A model generated the notes under the pieces. It was not told where the DNA came from, did not search any database, and saw nothing but the letters and a program-made list of their open reading frames with translations. Below are positions 1-6,822 of a DNA stretch of 64,000 nucleotides, piece by piece. How positions within the stretch are numbered: the stretch's first letter is position 1; each line of letters opens with the position of its first letter. Made by a program: the position numbers and the translations under genes. The stretch is from RYN-428 sp035551995. Its GTDB lineage: Bacteria > Planctomycetota > Phycisphaerae > Tepidisphaerales > Tepidisphaeraceae. The stretch lies in the NCBI GenBank assembly GCA_035551995.1, contig DASZME010000086.1, forward strand, positions 1 through 64,000. The letters are read 5' to 3'.

Positions 1-2
1 GC

Positions 3-518
3 TCAAAATTGTCGTTGTAAACGATCCCACAGGACACCGGCTTGTCTCGTAGCGTCGTCGTTTGGAATCTGACGATAGCGAGCACGATTTCGGACGACCA
101 AGGGAGGATCACTGTGCATCCAGAATCGCAGCGCCACTCGAACCTGATGATCGGCAGGGCGATCTCCAAGCTTCTCCCCAACGGCCGACATGATCTCATC
201 CAGAAGCAATGGCCGCTCGGCTTTGCTCAAAACCTCGGCAACGGCGTCATATACCGATTTCGGGCACCGGAACGCTTTTGACTTGCCGCTCAGCCTCTCC
301 TCGGTCAAAACCTCTCCCTGTTGCGTGGTCTCCACCAGATAGGCGACCTTTCCCGTCCCACGCCGTGAGGGACGGGAAACCGTCTCCTCTGCCATTTCCT
401 CGACCGCTTGCTTCAAAAGGGGCAGGAGTTCACGTGCGAGGCTTCCTGCATCTGTTGTAAGTCTGGATGCCGCCTCCAGCCTCGCTATCGCCGACATTAA
501 CGACGTTGACTCGCCCAT
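3..518 (-). CDS. Winged-helix-like hypothetical protein
   Basis: A complete 171-residue reading frame. The N-terminal half (about 1-70) is helical and charged. Residues about 85-150 have the pattern of a small winged-helix domain: a helix preceded by 'VYDAVAEVL', then 'LLLDEIMSAVGEKLG', a recognition-like helix and a wing-like strand ending 'RARYRQIP'. This resembles HARE-HTH-type domains of accessory DNA proteins, but I cannot name the family. It is divergent from the Gam-like gene at 742, with 223 bp between that hold no ORF I trust, so the two may share a control region. It lies in the low-GC element that ends at tRNA-Pro. A role as regulator or DNA-binding accessory is inference. Confidence 0.6.
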   Translation of the reverse strand: MGESTSLMSAIARLEAASRLTTDAGSLARELLPLLKQAVEEMAEETVSRPSRRGTGKVAYLVETTQQGEVLTEERLSGKSKAFRCPKSVYDAVAEVLSKAERPLLLDEIMSAVGEKLGDRPADHQVRVALRFWMHSDPPLVVRNRARYRQIPNDDATRQAGVLWDRLQRQF

Positions 519-741
519 ATTGCCTCCATGCCGTTATAAACCATACAACCGCTACAAGTGGGGGAAAGGTGGCCGGGAGATTGCATCAACCAGCCAAAAT
601 CCATTGAAAGTTCGCTACACGCCGCTTTGACGGCACATCTTCTCCATTTTCGGCAAAAACATAAGAAAGCATTAGTAACATTCTGAAAACTTGTAGGCAA
701 AGCGATTAGCGGTTCGTATTCTCTCGTGAAAAGGAGAACTT

Positions 742-1290
742 ATGAACCGAGAATCGGACAGCGCCCAGATCGAAACCGCATTGGCTACGCCGCCGCTCAC
801 CAGTCCTCTCGATGCGGAAGTGGACATCGAAGTAATGAAACTCGTTCCGAAGCGTTTCGCCGTGGAGGATGAGAAGTCGGCCAATTGGCTGGTCCGACGG
901 ATCATCGCCGCCCGCCAGTACGGCCTACACGTCAAGGCATGGGCGCAACATGAACAACGCCGTGCCGAGCGAGAGGAGATGACGCTTCTCTTTTTATTTG
1001 GGCGGCAGATCGAGATGTGGACACGGGATGAAATCCAGAAGTTGGGCGGTCGCCGTAAGAGCATCGCCCTGCCATCAGGCACCGTGGGCTTCAGGACTGA
1101 AGGCGTCAAACTCGTTGTCGATGACGAGGATGCCGTTCTTGTGTGGGTCCGCACAAATCTCCCCGCCGCCATCCAGATAGAGGAGAAGTTGAAAAAGAGC
1201 GTTCTCAATCAGCACTTCGATGCTACTGGAGAAATTCCTGATGCCGGCGTCCACGTGGAGTCTCCACGAGAAAAGTTTTCCATCCGCTGA
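742..1290 (+). CDS. Mu Gam-like host-nuclease inhibitor
   Basis: A 182-residue protein of the phage Mu Gam family. Gam homodimers bind double-stranded DNA ends like Ku and shield them from exonucleases such as RecBCD. A long helical stretch (about 45-100) is followed by the family's conserved strand region 'IALPSGTVGFRT' (108-119), then 'DEDAVLVWV' and a C-terminal part with paired lysines. An AAGGAG ribosome binding site at 731-736 lies 5 nt before the ATG, so the start is secure. No Mu transposase genes are visible; the downstream genes are serine recombinases. Protection of the element's DNA ends or recombination intermediates is a plausible role but inferred. Confidence 0.75.
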   Translation: MNRESDSAQIETALATPPLTSPLDAEVDIEVMKLVPKRFAVEDEKSANWLVRRIIAARQYGLHVKAWAQHEQRRAEREEMTLLFLFGRQIEMWTRDEIQKLGGRRKSIALPSGTVGFRTEGVKLVVDDEDAVLVWVRTNLPAAIQIEEKLKKSVLNQHFDATGEIPDAGVHVESPREKFSIR

Positions 1291-1317
1291 TCTTCTGGAA
1301 GGAAAGAGCGTGGATAT

Positions 1318-1509
1318 ATGCGAAAGAAGAAAGAACTGACCATTCATGTTTCGTATCAGCAACTAACTCCTGAACATGAGCATGCGTTCATAGATGCCGT
1401 TCGATTGCTGACGGAAGGAATGGTACGGAAAGAAGTTCATGAAAGGATCAAACAAAATGAGCGAACTCAATGGCCGTCGTGTGATCATAGTGGCTCGGTG
1501 CAGCACTGA
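1318..1509 (+). CDS. Small hypothetical protein overlapping recombinase start
   Basis: A 63-residue frame lying between the Gam-like gene and the first recombinase. It overlaps the recombinase start by 53 bp in another frame. The first 40 residues look like a real soluble protein ('LTPEHEHAFIDAVRLLTEG'); the tail is set by the overlap. A purine-rich ribosome-binding-like stretch (GGAAGGAAAG, 1298-1307) precedes the ATG but with a long spacing. The second recombinase also has a small overlapping ORF in front of it, which supports this one being translated. No family recognised. Confidence 0.4.
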   Translation: MRKKKELTIHVSYQQLTPEHEHAFIDAVRLLTEGMVRKEVHERIKQNERTQWPSCDHSGSVQH

Positions 1510-4036
1510 TAGTCAAAAAGAAGCAAGCATTCCCAAACAATTAGAACTCGGCGAACTATTTGCCGCTCGGAATGGAATGATCAAAGTCGGTGAACTCCCC
1601 TTACCGGGCAAATCCGCCAGTCTGCGTGAACATGTTCCTTATCTTCTGGAACTTCTCGAAAGGAGACGAACGAAACGGGACTACGACGCCCTGTACTTCC
1701 TGACCATTTCCAGATTCGATAGACAACGAGCCGGAGGCGAAGAACTGTTCAATAAATTTGAGAAAGCAGGTGTTCTGATCGTCACAGAGAAGGAAGGCAC
1801 ATTCGGCGGAAAATATGGATGGATCAAACGTGGAATGGCTCTACAAGAGGCCCAAGGTCATGTGGAGGATCAGGCGCTGCACACGGCTACGGGAACGATG
1901 CGGTTAATCAAACAGGGAATTATCCCACACTGCCCCGGATTTATTTACGGAATCGACAAGCTTTATCTGGATGCGGCCGGTGTTCCGCAGTTCATCCTTA
2001 GAAAAGTCTCAAAGGGGAGAATCGAAAGGCGACAGCCGGAAACAAAGGAACTGCTTGGCGTCATCACGTTCGATCCAGAGTTGAAGCAACCTTCTACACG
2101 AATTCCGGGTGGCAAGATCAAACTGACACCCGGTGATCCAGAAAGAATCGAGGTCGTTCGGCGAATCTTTAGGCTCAGATATGTGGAGAAATGGGGAGCG
2201 GCACGAATTGCTCGTGCTTTGAATGACGACCGTATCCCGGCTCCACGACATGGAGAATGGGGATTTCCAAGTATTCGTCAACTGTTCCTAAATCCTCTAT
2301 TCACTGGCCTCGCACGGGCAAACGCAAAAACCAAAGCTAGATTTGTCACCCGTGGAACGGACGGACCCTACATATGGGAGACCCCACGGGAAGCATCTCC
2401 TCGAAAGGACGATCCCACAACAATGTGCCTTGGGTTGACGCCAATCATACGGCCAAGGTCTGAGTGGTTTGAGGCGGATGTTTCCGAACTCAGGAATTTC
2501 CTGCCAGAACCTCTGCGGGAGATTGTCGTCGCCGCCCAACAAGCATATTTCAAAGCAACGGAAGTCAAACATGAGCAGAATACCGCCAATAGAAACGCAG
2601 GAGGTGACCGTCATCCCCGTGATAGATTTCCATTGACGGGGATTGTCAGAAGCATACAGGGTGGATTACCAATGACTGGAAACCGCAGTGGGAGTGGAAA
2701 ACTTGTTGGTACATCCGACGTGAGGGAAGGTTACCGCTGCTACAAGTCTTCTCGTGCGAAACATTACCCAAAGACTGGTGCCCTTCGACAACGTGGTATT
2801 GGGGCCGAGCCGTTGGAAAAAGCTGTTCTGGAGGCCGTCAGTGCCGCTATTGCCACCAATGATGAATTGGAGGCAGTTGTGCGGCAACAGGTTTTGGATG
2901 CGTTTGAAGCAACGAAAGAAGGTCGTGAGCATCTTGAAGAGTTTCAGCAAGAGAAAGCTGATCTGGAAAAGGAGTACACCGTCATCACGAAGGATTTGGG
3001 CGTCAGGGGCCGTGAATTGACAAAGGCACGAGCCGACTGGATTGAGAAACGTTTGGATGCACTTGACCAGAACATCGCTGTAATCAGCAGCAATCAGATC
3101 GTGACGATGGAGCAGGTGGATATTACGGCGAGAGCGATTACGGAGAAGCTGAAGAACCTTGGATCATTGCTGAAATCAGGCGACATCGGCGGCGCTGATC
3201 TCCATCGTATTTATCGCACGGTCATTCAAAGGTTGGATGTCGATCTTGAGACGAAGGAGGTTTACCTCGACGTGGGTTTGCCATCTGCAATACTTTTCGA
3301 TCCATCGAATACACGTCTGGTGGATGTTTCGGCTGCGAGAATTAACCACGAGACGGGTATCGGAAAGCCGCTAATTTGGGCCATTTCCACTGTCCCTTCA
3401 TCAAAGGCAACAGAGGCAGTCCAGTTTGCATCACCTGCAAACGCCTCCATTCGCCCATCCGCACCGCCGATCCATCGCCGCCATCCATTGCGGCATGAGC
3501 ATCATCATCACCATCATTTTCCGAGGACCACCATGAAATTACCCGAATACCTCCACGAGCGCCTCCAATCCATCGGATGTCCTAGATGCGGCAAAATCGC
3601 CACGGCACCGCCCAAGCTCACGAACATCGCCATCAACGTGCCGTTCCAGAACTTCGAGATGTCCGTGGATGCGAAGCTGCGTTGCCCCAACTGCGCCAAG
3701 GCCATTGCCTTGAGAATCTTCAGAACGGAGGTTCGCTGGGCCGAACAAATTAGGTGGCTGACTGGCCTCGCTGAATTTCACGCTTGGAATGATGGCAAAG
3801 CCCAAAGGACTGATGATGGACAGTCCCACAGGGCAGGGGAACGAACGAAGGTCGTTCATGTTCTGGATGTGACTCCCGGCCATGCCGATGCGCCCGGCAT
3901 TGGCGAGCCAATCGCCCTCGTGACATTCGGGCATGATGAGCAAGTTGAGCCGCCGATCTTGTTGAAGCTCCGTGACATCCGAGCCTTGACGCAAGGGCTT
4001 CTGGCCGTGCTCAAATACCACAAAGAATCCCTTTGA
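1457..4036 (+). CDS. Large serine recombinase with C-terminal extension
   Basis: I place the start at ATG 1457 (AAAGGA at 1442-1447, 9 nt upstream) rather than the in-frame ATG at 1439. This gives 859 residues, longer than the roughly 450-650 usual for large serine recombinases. The N-terminal resolvase domain has the motif 'ARCSTDSQ' with nucleophile Ser16, and a later arginine-rich motif 'SRFDRQRAGGEEL'. A recombinase domain follows (about 220-330, 'IARALNDDRIPAPRHGEW'). The zinc ribbon expected near 430 ('LTGIVRSIQGGLPMTG') has lost its CxxC cysteines. A coiled coil covers about 490-580. Beyond about 680 there is a linker with a natural run of histidines (near 3499-3516) and then a separate CxxC zinc-ribbon domain. 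Probable role: integration or excision of the element. Confidence 0.85.
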   Translation: MSELNGRRVIIVARCSTDSQKEASIPKQLELGELFAARNGMIKVGELPLPGKSASLREHVPYLLELLERRRTKRDYDALYFLTISRFDRQRAGGEELFNKFEKAGVLIVTEKEGTFGGKYGWIKRGMALQEAQGHVEDQALHTATGTMRLIKQGIIPHCPGFIYGIDKLYLDAAGVPQFILRKVSKGRIERRQPETKELLGVITFDPELKQPSTRIPGGKIKLTPGDPERIEVVRRIFRLRYVEKWGAARIARALNDDRIPAPRHGEWGFPSIRQLFLNPLFTGLARANAKTKARFVTRGTDGPYIWETPREASPRKDDPTTMCLGLTPIIRPRSEWFEADVSELRNFLPEPLREIVVAAQQAYFKATEVKHEQNTANRNAGGDRHPRDRFPLTGIVRSIQGGLPMTGNRSGSGKLVGTSDVREGYRCYKSSRAKHYPKTGALRQRGIGAEPLEKAVLEAVSAAIATNDELEAVVRQQVLDAFEATKEGREHLEEFQQEKADLEKEYTVITKDLGVRGRELTKARADWIEKRLDALDQNIAVISSNQIVTMEQVDITARAITEKLKNLGSLLKSGDIGGADLHRIYRTVIQRLDVDLETKEVYLDVGLPSAILFDPSNTRLVDVSAARINHETGIGKPLIWAISTVPSSKATEAVQFASPANASIRPSAPPIHRRHPLRHEHHHHHHFPRTTMKLPEYLHERLQSIGCPRCGKIATAPPKLTNIAINVPFQNFEMSVDAKLRCPNCAKAIALRIFRTEVRWAEQIRWLTGLAEFHAWNDGKAQRTDDGQSHRAGERTKVVHVLDVTPGHADAPGIGEPIALVTFGHDEQVEPPILLKLRDIRALTQGLLAVLKYHKESL
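3533..4036 (+). CDS. Possible internally started zinc-ribbon protein (alternative to recombinase tail)
   Basis: ATG 3533, preceded by GAGGA at 3523-3527 with a 5-nt spacer, opens a 167-residue protein in the same frame as the recombinase, with no stop between. The domain has two zinc-ligand pairs, 'CPRCGK' and 'CPNCAK', about 40 residues apart, and no recombinase features. Either a separate gene has fused to the recombinase by loss of a stop codon, or both a long fusion and a short protein are made. The well-placed ribosome binding site favours independent initiation. Function unknown. Confidence 0.4.
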   Translation: MKLPEYLHERLQSIGCPRCGKIATAPPKLTNIAINVPFQNFEMSVDAKLRCPNCAKAIALRIFRTEVRWAEQIRWLTGLAEFHAWNDGKAQRTDDGQSHRAGERTKVVHVLDVTPGHADAPGIGEPIALVTFGHDEQVEPPILLKLRDIRALTQGLLAVLKYHKESL

Positions 4037-4098
4037 AACACGTTCGCCGGCGTTCCTGAGCAAAATTCACCCTCGGCATCATGTGAGCCTGAGCGAAA

Positions 4099-4416
4099 TT
4101 GTGTACATACTCGTCGTTGCGAAGCGACGAGACCATCCTCAGCCCTCCATCCACGCAATTGCCTGCCGGGTTGCCGGCGTGGATCACCATCAAAGATGTC
4201 GAGGACACTCTCCAGACTTTCCAGCCGTTCTATGCCGAAACACTGACCGTAGAGGATGCCATCGGCATGCTCATGGCCGTCGATCATTTATTTGATGCGT
4301 TGAAGGACCACATCCATGCGGAAGTCCAGAGCAAAGCCGTTGAGGGGGAGCCGAAGAATCGGGAGTCACCCCGTGGAAAAGCTGTTCGTGGCGCTGGCCC
4401 GAGTGAGCAGCCGTGA
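4099..4416 (+). CDS. Small protein overlapping second recombinase
   Basis: A 105-residue frame. Its core (about 25-75, 'ITIKDVEDTLQTFQPFYAE' followed by 'LTVEDAIGMLMAVDHLF') resembles the short proteins commonly found just before serine recombinases in planctomycete mobile elements; that resemblance is from memory. It overlaps the recombinase frame by about 100 bp. The first 25 residues are doubtful and a later start is possible. It may be an accessory or directionality factor, by position only. Confidence 0.5.
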   Translation: MCTYSSLRSDETILSPPSTQLPAGLPAWITIKDVEDTLQTFQPFYAETLTVEDAIGMLMAVDHLFDALKDHIHAEVQSKAVEGEPKNRESPRGKAVRGAGPSEQP

Positions 4417-5857
4417 ACAGGAGAAGGAAGGATGGTCCATTGGTCATCAGATCGACGAACTGAACGGCTACGCCGGCCGCAATGGGGGAAAGATCGTCAA
4501 ACTCTTTCAGATCGCTGAAACCGCTACCCGTTCCGATGAACGAAAAACATTCAGGGAACTGATTGAATATACGCTCGGCCATAAGGCCGAGATTGACGGC
4601 ATGCTCTTTTACAAGGTGGATCGTGCGGCGAGGAACCTGTTCGATTATGTTGAACTGGAGCGGTTGGAATTTGACCATGAAATTCCGTTCATCAGCACGT
4701 CGCAACCCACGGATAACCTCCCATCTGGCCGCTTGGCTCGTAGAATGCTGGCGGTCATTGCCGCCTTCTATACCGAGCAGCAGAGCATTGACGTTCGGGA
4801 CGGCCATAAGCGCCGAGTGGAGGCAGGGCTTTTCTTGGGCCTTGCCCCCTACGGATACAGGAACGTGCGCATCAACATGCGGGGACTGATCGAGGTTGAT
4901 CTGGAGGAGGCGAAATGGGTCATTCGCATCTTCTGCATGTACGCCTACGAAAACCTGACGCCGGATATGATGATCGAGAAGCTGGCCGCAGAAGGCAGCA
5001 TCTTCACACCGAAATCACCTCGGTGGTTGCGCAACAAAATCTACGACATTCTGCGGGATCGCAGTTACATCGGCGAAGTCTTTTATCAGGGCATCTGGTA
5101 TCCCGGCGTCCATGCTCCGCTCGTGGATAAGGTCACTTTCGACCGAGTGCAGGTGCTTCTTGGCGACAAGGTGTATCGGGCGCACGAACTGACCTACGGG
5201 AGTGAATTGATCCGGTGCGGCCACTGCGGTGCCCCCGTTACGGGAGAAGCCATTAAAAAGCCGCTGACCGGGAAGGTCTACACGTATTACCGCTGCTCCA
5301 AATACACGAAAGCTGGTCATCCTCGGGTCAGGGTCACGGAAGGGAAGTTGGACGAGCAGGTGATCTCCATGCTCAGTCGTCTGCGCCAGCCCGATCCAGT
5401 GTGCGAGTGGTTCAAGCGGCGGCTGCAAGTCTGGAATGAGAAAAGCCAGCAACAGAACATCGACAAGGCGGCGGAATGCCAGCGTGACCTCAACGTCCTT
5501 CGGAATCAGCAGGACAGACTGGTCAATGGCTACACGCTCGGCCACATCGACGGCGAGCAGTTCTCAAAGAAGAATACGGAGTTCAGGGATCGTATCGCAG
5601 CGACAACGTTACGGCTGGAGTCCGTTGATCGCCGCCGAGATGAGCAGGCCGAATTGGCGATAAAAGTGTTTGAACTCTCACAAAATGTGGCGGGACAGTG
5701 GGTTACTGCGAATTACGCTGCGAAGCGTAGGATTTTGGAGATCGTGTGTTTGAACTTTTCGTTGGTTGACGTAAGTCTCGTTCCGACATGGAGAAAGCCC
5801 TTCGACATGCTTGCCGAAGGGCTTGTTGTCTTCTCTAATCGGGGTGACAGGATTTGA
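4316..5857 (+). CDS. Serine recombinase (integrase candidate at tRNA-Pro)
   Basis: A 513-residue large serine recombinase. The resolvase domain begins 'LARVSSREQEKEGWSI' with nucleophile Ser31. A conserved recombinase domain follows (about 160-280), then an intact-looking zinc ribbon ('IRCGHCGAPV' and 'YYRCSK', the fourth ligand perhaps His), a coiled coil (about 360-450) and the tail 'TWRKPFDMLAEG'. Residues before about 20 are not conserved, so GTG 4373 could be the true start. The last residues and stop codon lie within the 3' end of tRNA-Pro on the other strand (19-bp overlap). That places this gene at a junction of the element and makes it the likeliest integrase. Confidence 0.87.
   Translation: MRKSRAKPLRGSRRIGSHPVEKLFVALARVSSREQEKEGWSIGHQIDELNGYAGRNGGKIVKLFQIAETATRSDERKTFRELIEYTLGHKAEIDGMLFYKVDRAARNLFDYVELERLEFDHEIPFISTSQPTDNLPSGRLARRMLAVIAAFYTEQQSIDVRDGHKRRVEAGLFLGLAPYGYRNVRINMRGLIEVDLEEAKWVIRIFCMYAYENLTPDMMIEKLAAEGSIFTPKSPRWLRNKIYDILRDRSYIGEVFYQGIWYPGVHAPLVDKVTFDRVQVLLGDKVYRAHELTYGSELIRCGHCGAPVTGEAIKKPLTGKVYTYYRCSKYTKAGHPRVRVTEGKLDEQVISMLSRLRQPDPVCEWFKRRLQVWNEKSQQQNIDKAAECQRDLNVLRNQQDRLVNGYTLGHIDGEQFSKKNTEFRDRIAATTLRLESVDRRRDEQAELAIKVFELSQNVAGQWVTANYAAKRRILEIVCLNFSLVDVSLVPTWRKPFDMLAEGLVVFSNRGDRI
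5797..5822 (-). terminator. Terminator-like hairpin for tRNA-Pro, inside recombinase codons
   Basis: A perfect 8-bp inverted repeat GCCCTTCG/CGAAGGGC with a 10-nt loop. Read on the minus strand it lies about 17 bp after the tRNA-Pro 3' end and is followed by TTTCTC, so it can end tRNA transcription. The same bases encode the conserved recombinase motif 'PFDMLAEG', so the palindrome may instead be fortuitous or part of a recombination site. Confidence 0.45.
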
Positions 5858-5860
5858 ACC
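5839..5860. other. Candidate element-chromosome junction (att) in tRNA-Pro 3' end
   Basis: The serine recombinase frame runs into the tRNA-Pro T-arm and acceptor sequence and stops there. Sequence to the left is lower in GC and carries recombination genes; to the right it is chromosome-like. This fits integration that reconstitutes the tRNA 3' end. No second copy of the tRNA 3' sequence is visible in the window, so the core cannot be defined. Confidence 0.35.
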
Positions 5861-5913
5861 TGCGACCTTCGGCTCCCAAAACCGACGCTCTAGCCAAACT
5901 GAGCTACACCCCG
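5839..5913 (-). tRNA. tRNA-Pro (anticodon UGG)
   Basis: A 75-nt cloverleaf folds completely. The acceptor is CGGGGTG/CACCCCG with the C1-G72 pair typical of bacterial tRNA-Pro, and the D stem is GCTC/GAGC. The anticodon stem TCGGT/GCCGA holds loop TTTGGGA, giving anticodon TGG. The T arm is GCAGG-TTCAAAT-CCTGT and the discriminator is A. CCA is not encoded. The 3' end overlaps the stop of the serine recombinase on the opposite strand, making this a candidate insertion site. Confidence 0.95.
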
Positions 5914-6059
5914 GGGGGAAACATAACCTTCTAATTCGCGACCAGAATCGCGCGAGCCTAGGCATACGTTTGCACTTTTCGCTCGAAATCGCCGACCGCT
6001 CGCGCAAATACCAAGAACGCTCCTATCACATCAGCTACAATAACGGAATCTCTGCCGAT

Positions 6060-6068
6060 GTCCACCGT
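6060..6068. repeat. Left 9-bp target-site duplication
   Basis: GTCCACCGT, identical to 6345-6353, directly abuts the left end of the palindromic mobile element. Confidence 0.7.
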
Positions 6069-6344
6069 GGGTGCATGACCGGGTGCATGACCGTCTCTGC
6101 GCGCCTCGTAAAATCAGCTCGAAAGACGAGTGTCGCGGGCATGCCCATCCGAAGCCGACACCTGAGATCCGCCTAAAATCGAGGTTTTTGCGCGCAGACA
6201 CGGTCATGCGCCCTGCATGACCGTCTTTGCGCGCTGCGTAAGATTCAGCTCGAAAAACGAGTGCCGCGGGCATGGCCATCCGAAGCCCATCCCTGGAATT
6301 CCGGCTGAAATCGAGGTTTTGCGCGCAGAGACGGTCATGCACCC
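6069..6344. mobile_element. Tandem pair of ~133-bp palindromic elements (MITE-like)
   Basis: Two near-identical units (6081-6213 and 6211-6344), each bounded by inverted repeats starting GGGTGCATGACCGTCTCTGC and ending in its complement. A spare 12-bp copy of the terminus lies at 6069-6080. The block is flanked by a perfect 9-bp direct repeat (6060-6068 and 6345-6353), as a transposed unit would be. Units hold no plausible ORF. Internally they carry a small hairpin (AGCTCG-AAA-CGAG type) and the motif CGCGGGCATGGCCATCCGAAG. A third unit, about 90% identical to the second and inverted, is at 27923-28055. Probably a non-autonomous element mobilised by a transposase elsewhere. Confidence 0.75.
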
Positions 6345-6353
6345 GTCCACCGT
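6345..6353. repeat. Right 9-bp target-site duplication
   Basis: GTCCACCGT, matching 6060-6068 exactly and abutting the right end of the palindromic element. Confidence 0.7.
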
Positions 6354-6822
6354 TCTTGGTGGCGACTGTCGCGAAATGGGGCGCGTCTCTTTTTCGGGGA
6401 GCTGACAAGCTTGCCGCTGTGAGGGCGGTCATACGACACAGCCAACCCGGATAGTCCGATTGCTCCAAGTCCATTTTTGACTGCCCAGAAAAACATGCAC
6501 GCCCGTCAAAATGAGTGTTGCGGAGTGGCGCCGCATTTTTTTAAAGCAGACTCTGATTCGTCTGCCCAAATTCAATTTGCAGTCGACGGTGAAAGGGCGC
6601 CAAGGACGATCGGCGCCTGTCGCGAACGGAGACGGCCGAGGCTGGACCGCGGGGGCGCAAATGTCCAACGCGCAGCGGCTTTGGGTGGCAATGTCAAAAT
6701 CGACCGCCACTATCGATCGATCGCAGCAGCCATCGGGCGGCGGCGGATTACGGTACTTCGATCTTGATCATTTTGGCGGGGGAGCATTTAGCCGGACACG
6801 AGCGCCGATCGAAGAAACAATC
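6354..6822. other. Non-coding stretch with no supported gene
   Basis: About 470 bp between the palindromic element and the stop of the LRR gene. Short open frames on the plus strand have no family features and no convincing ribosome binding site. I see no tRNA, terminator or repeat here. Confidence 0.5.

Noticed and set aside
5811..6176. Plus-strand open frame with 'GVTGFEPATFGSQ'
   Set aside because: This is the well-known false protein produced by translating a tRNA gene antisense; the tRNA-Pro explains it.
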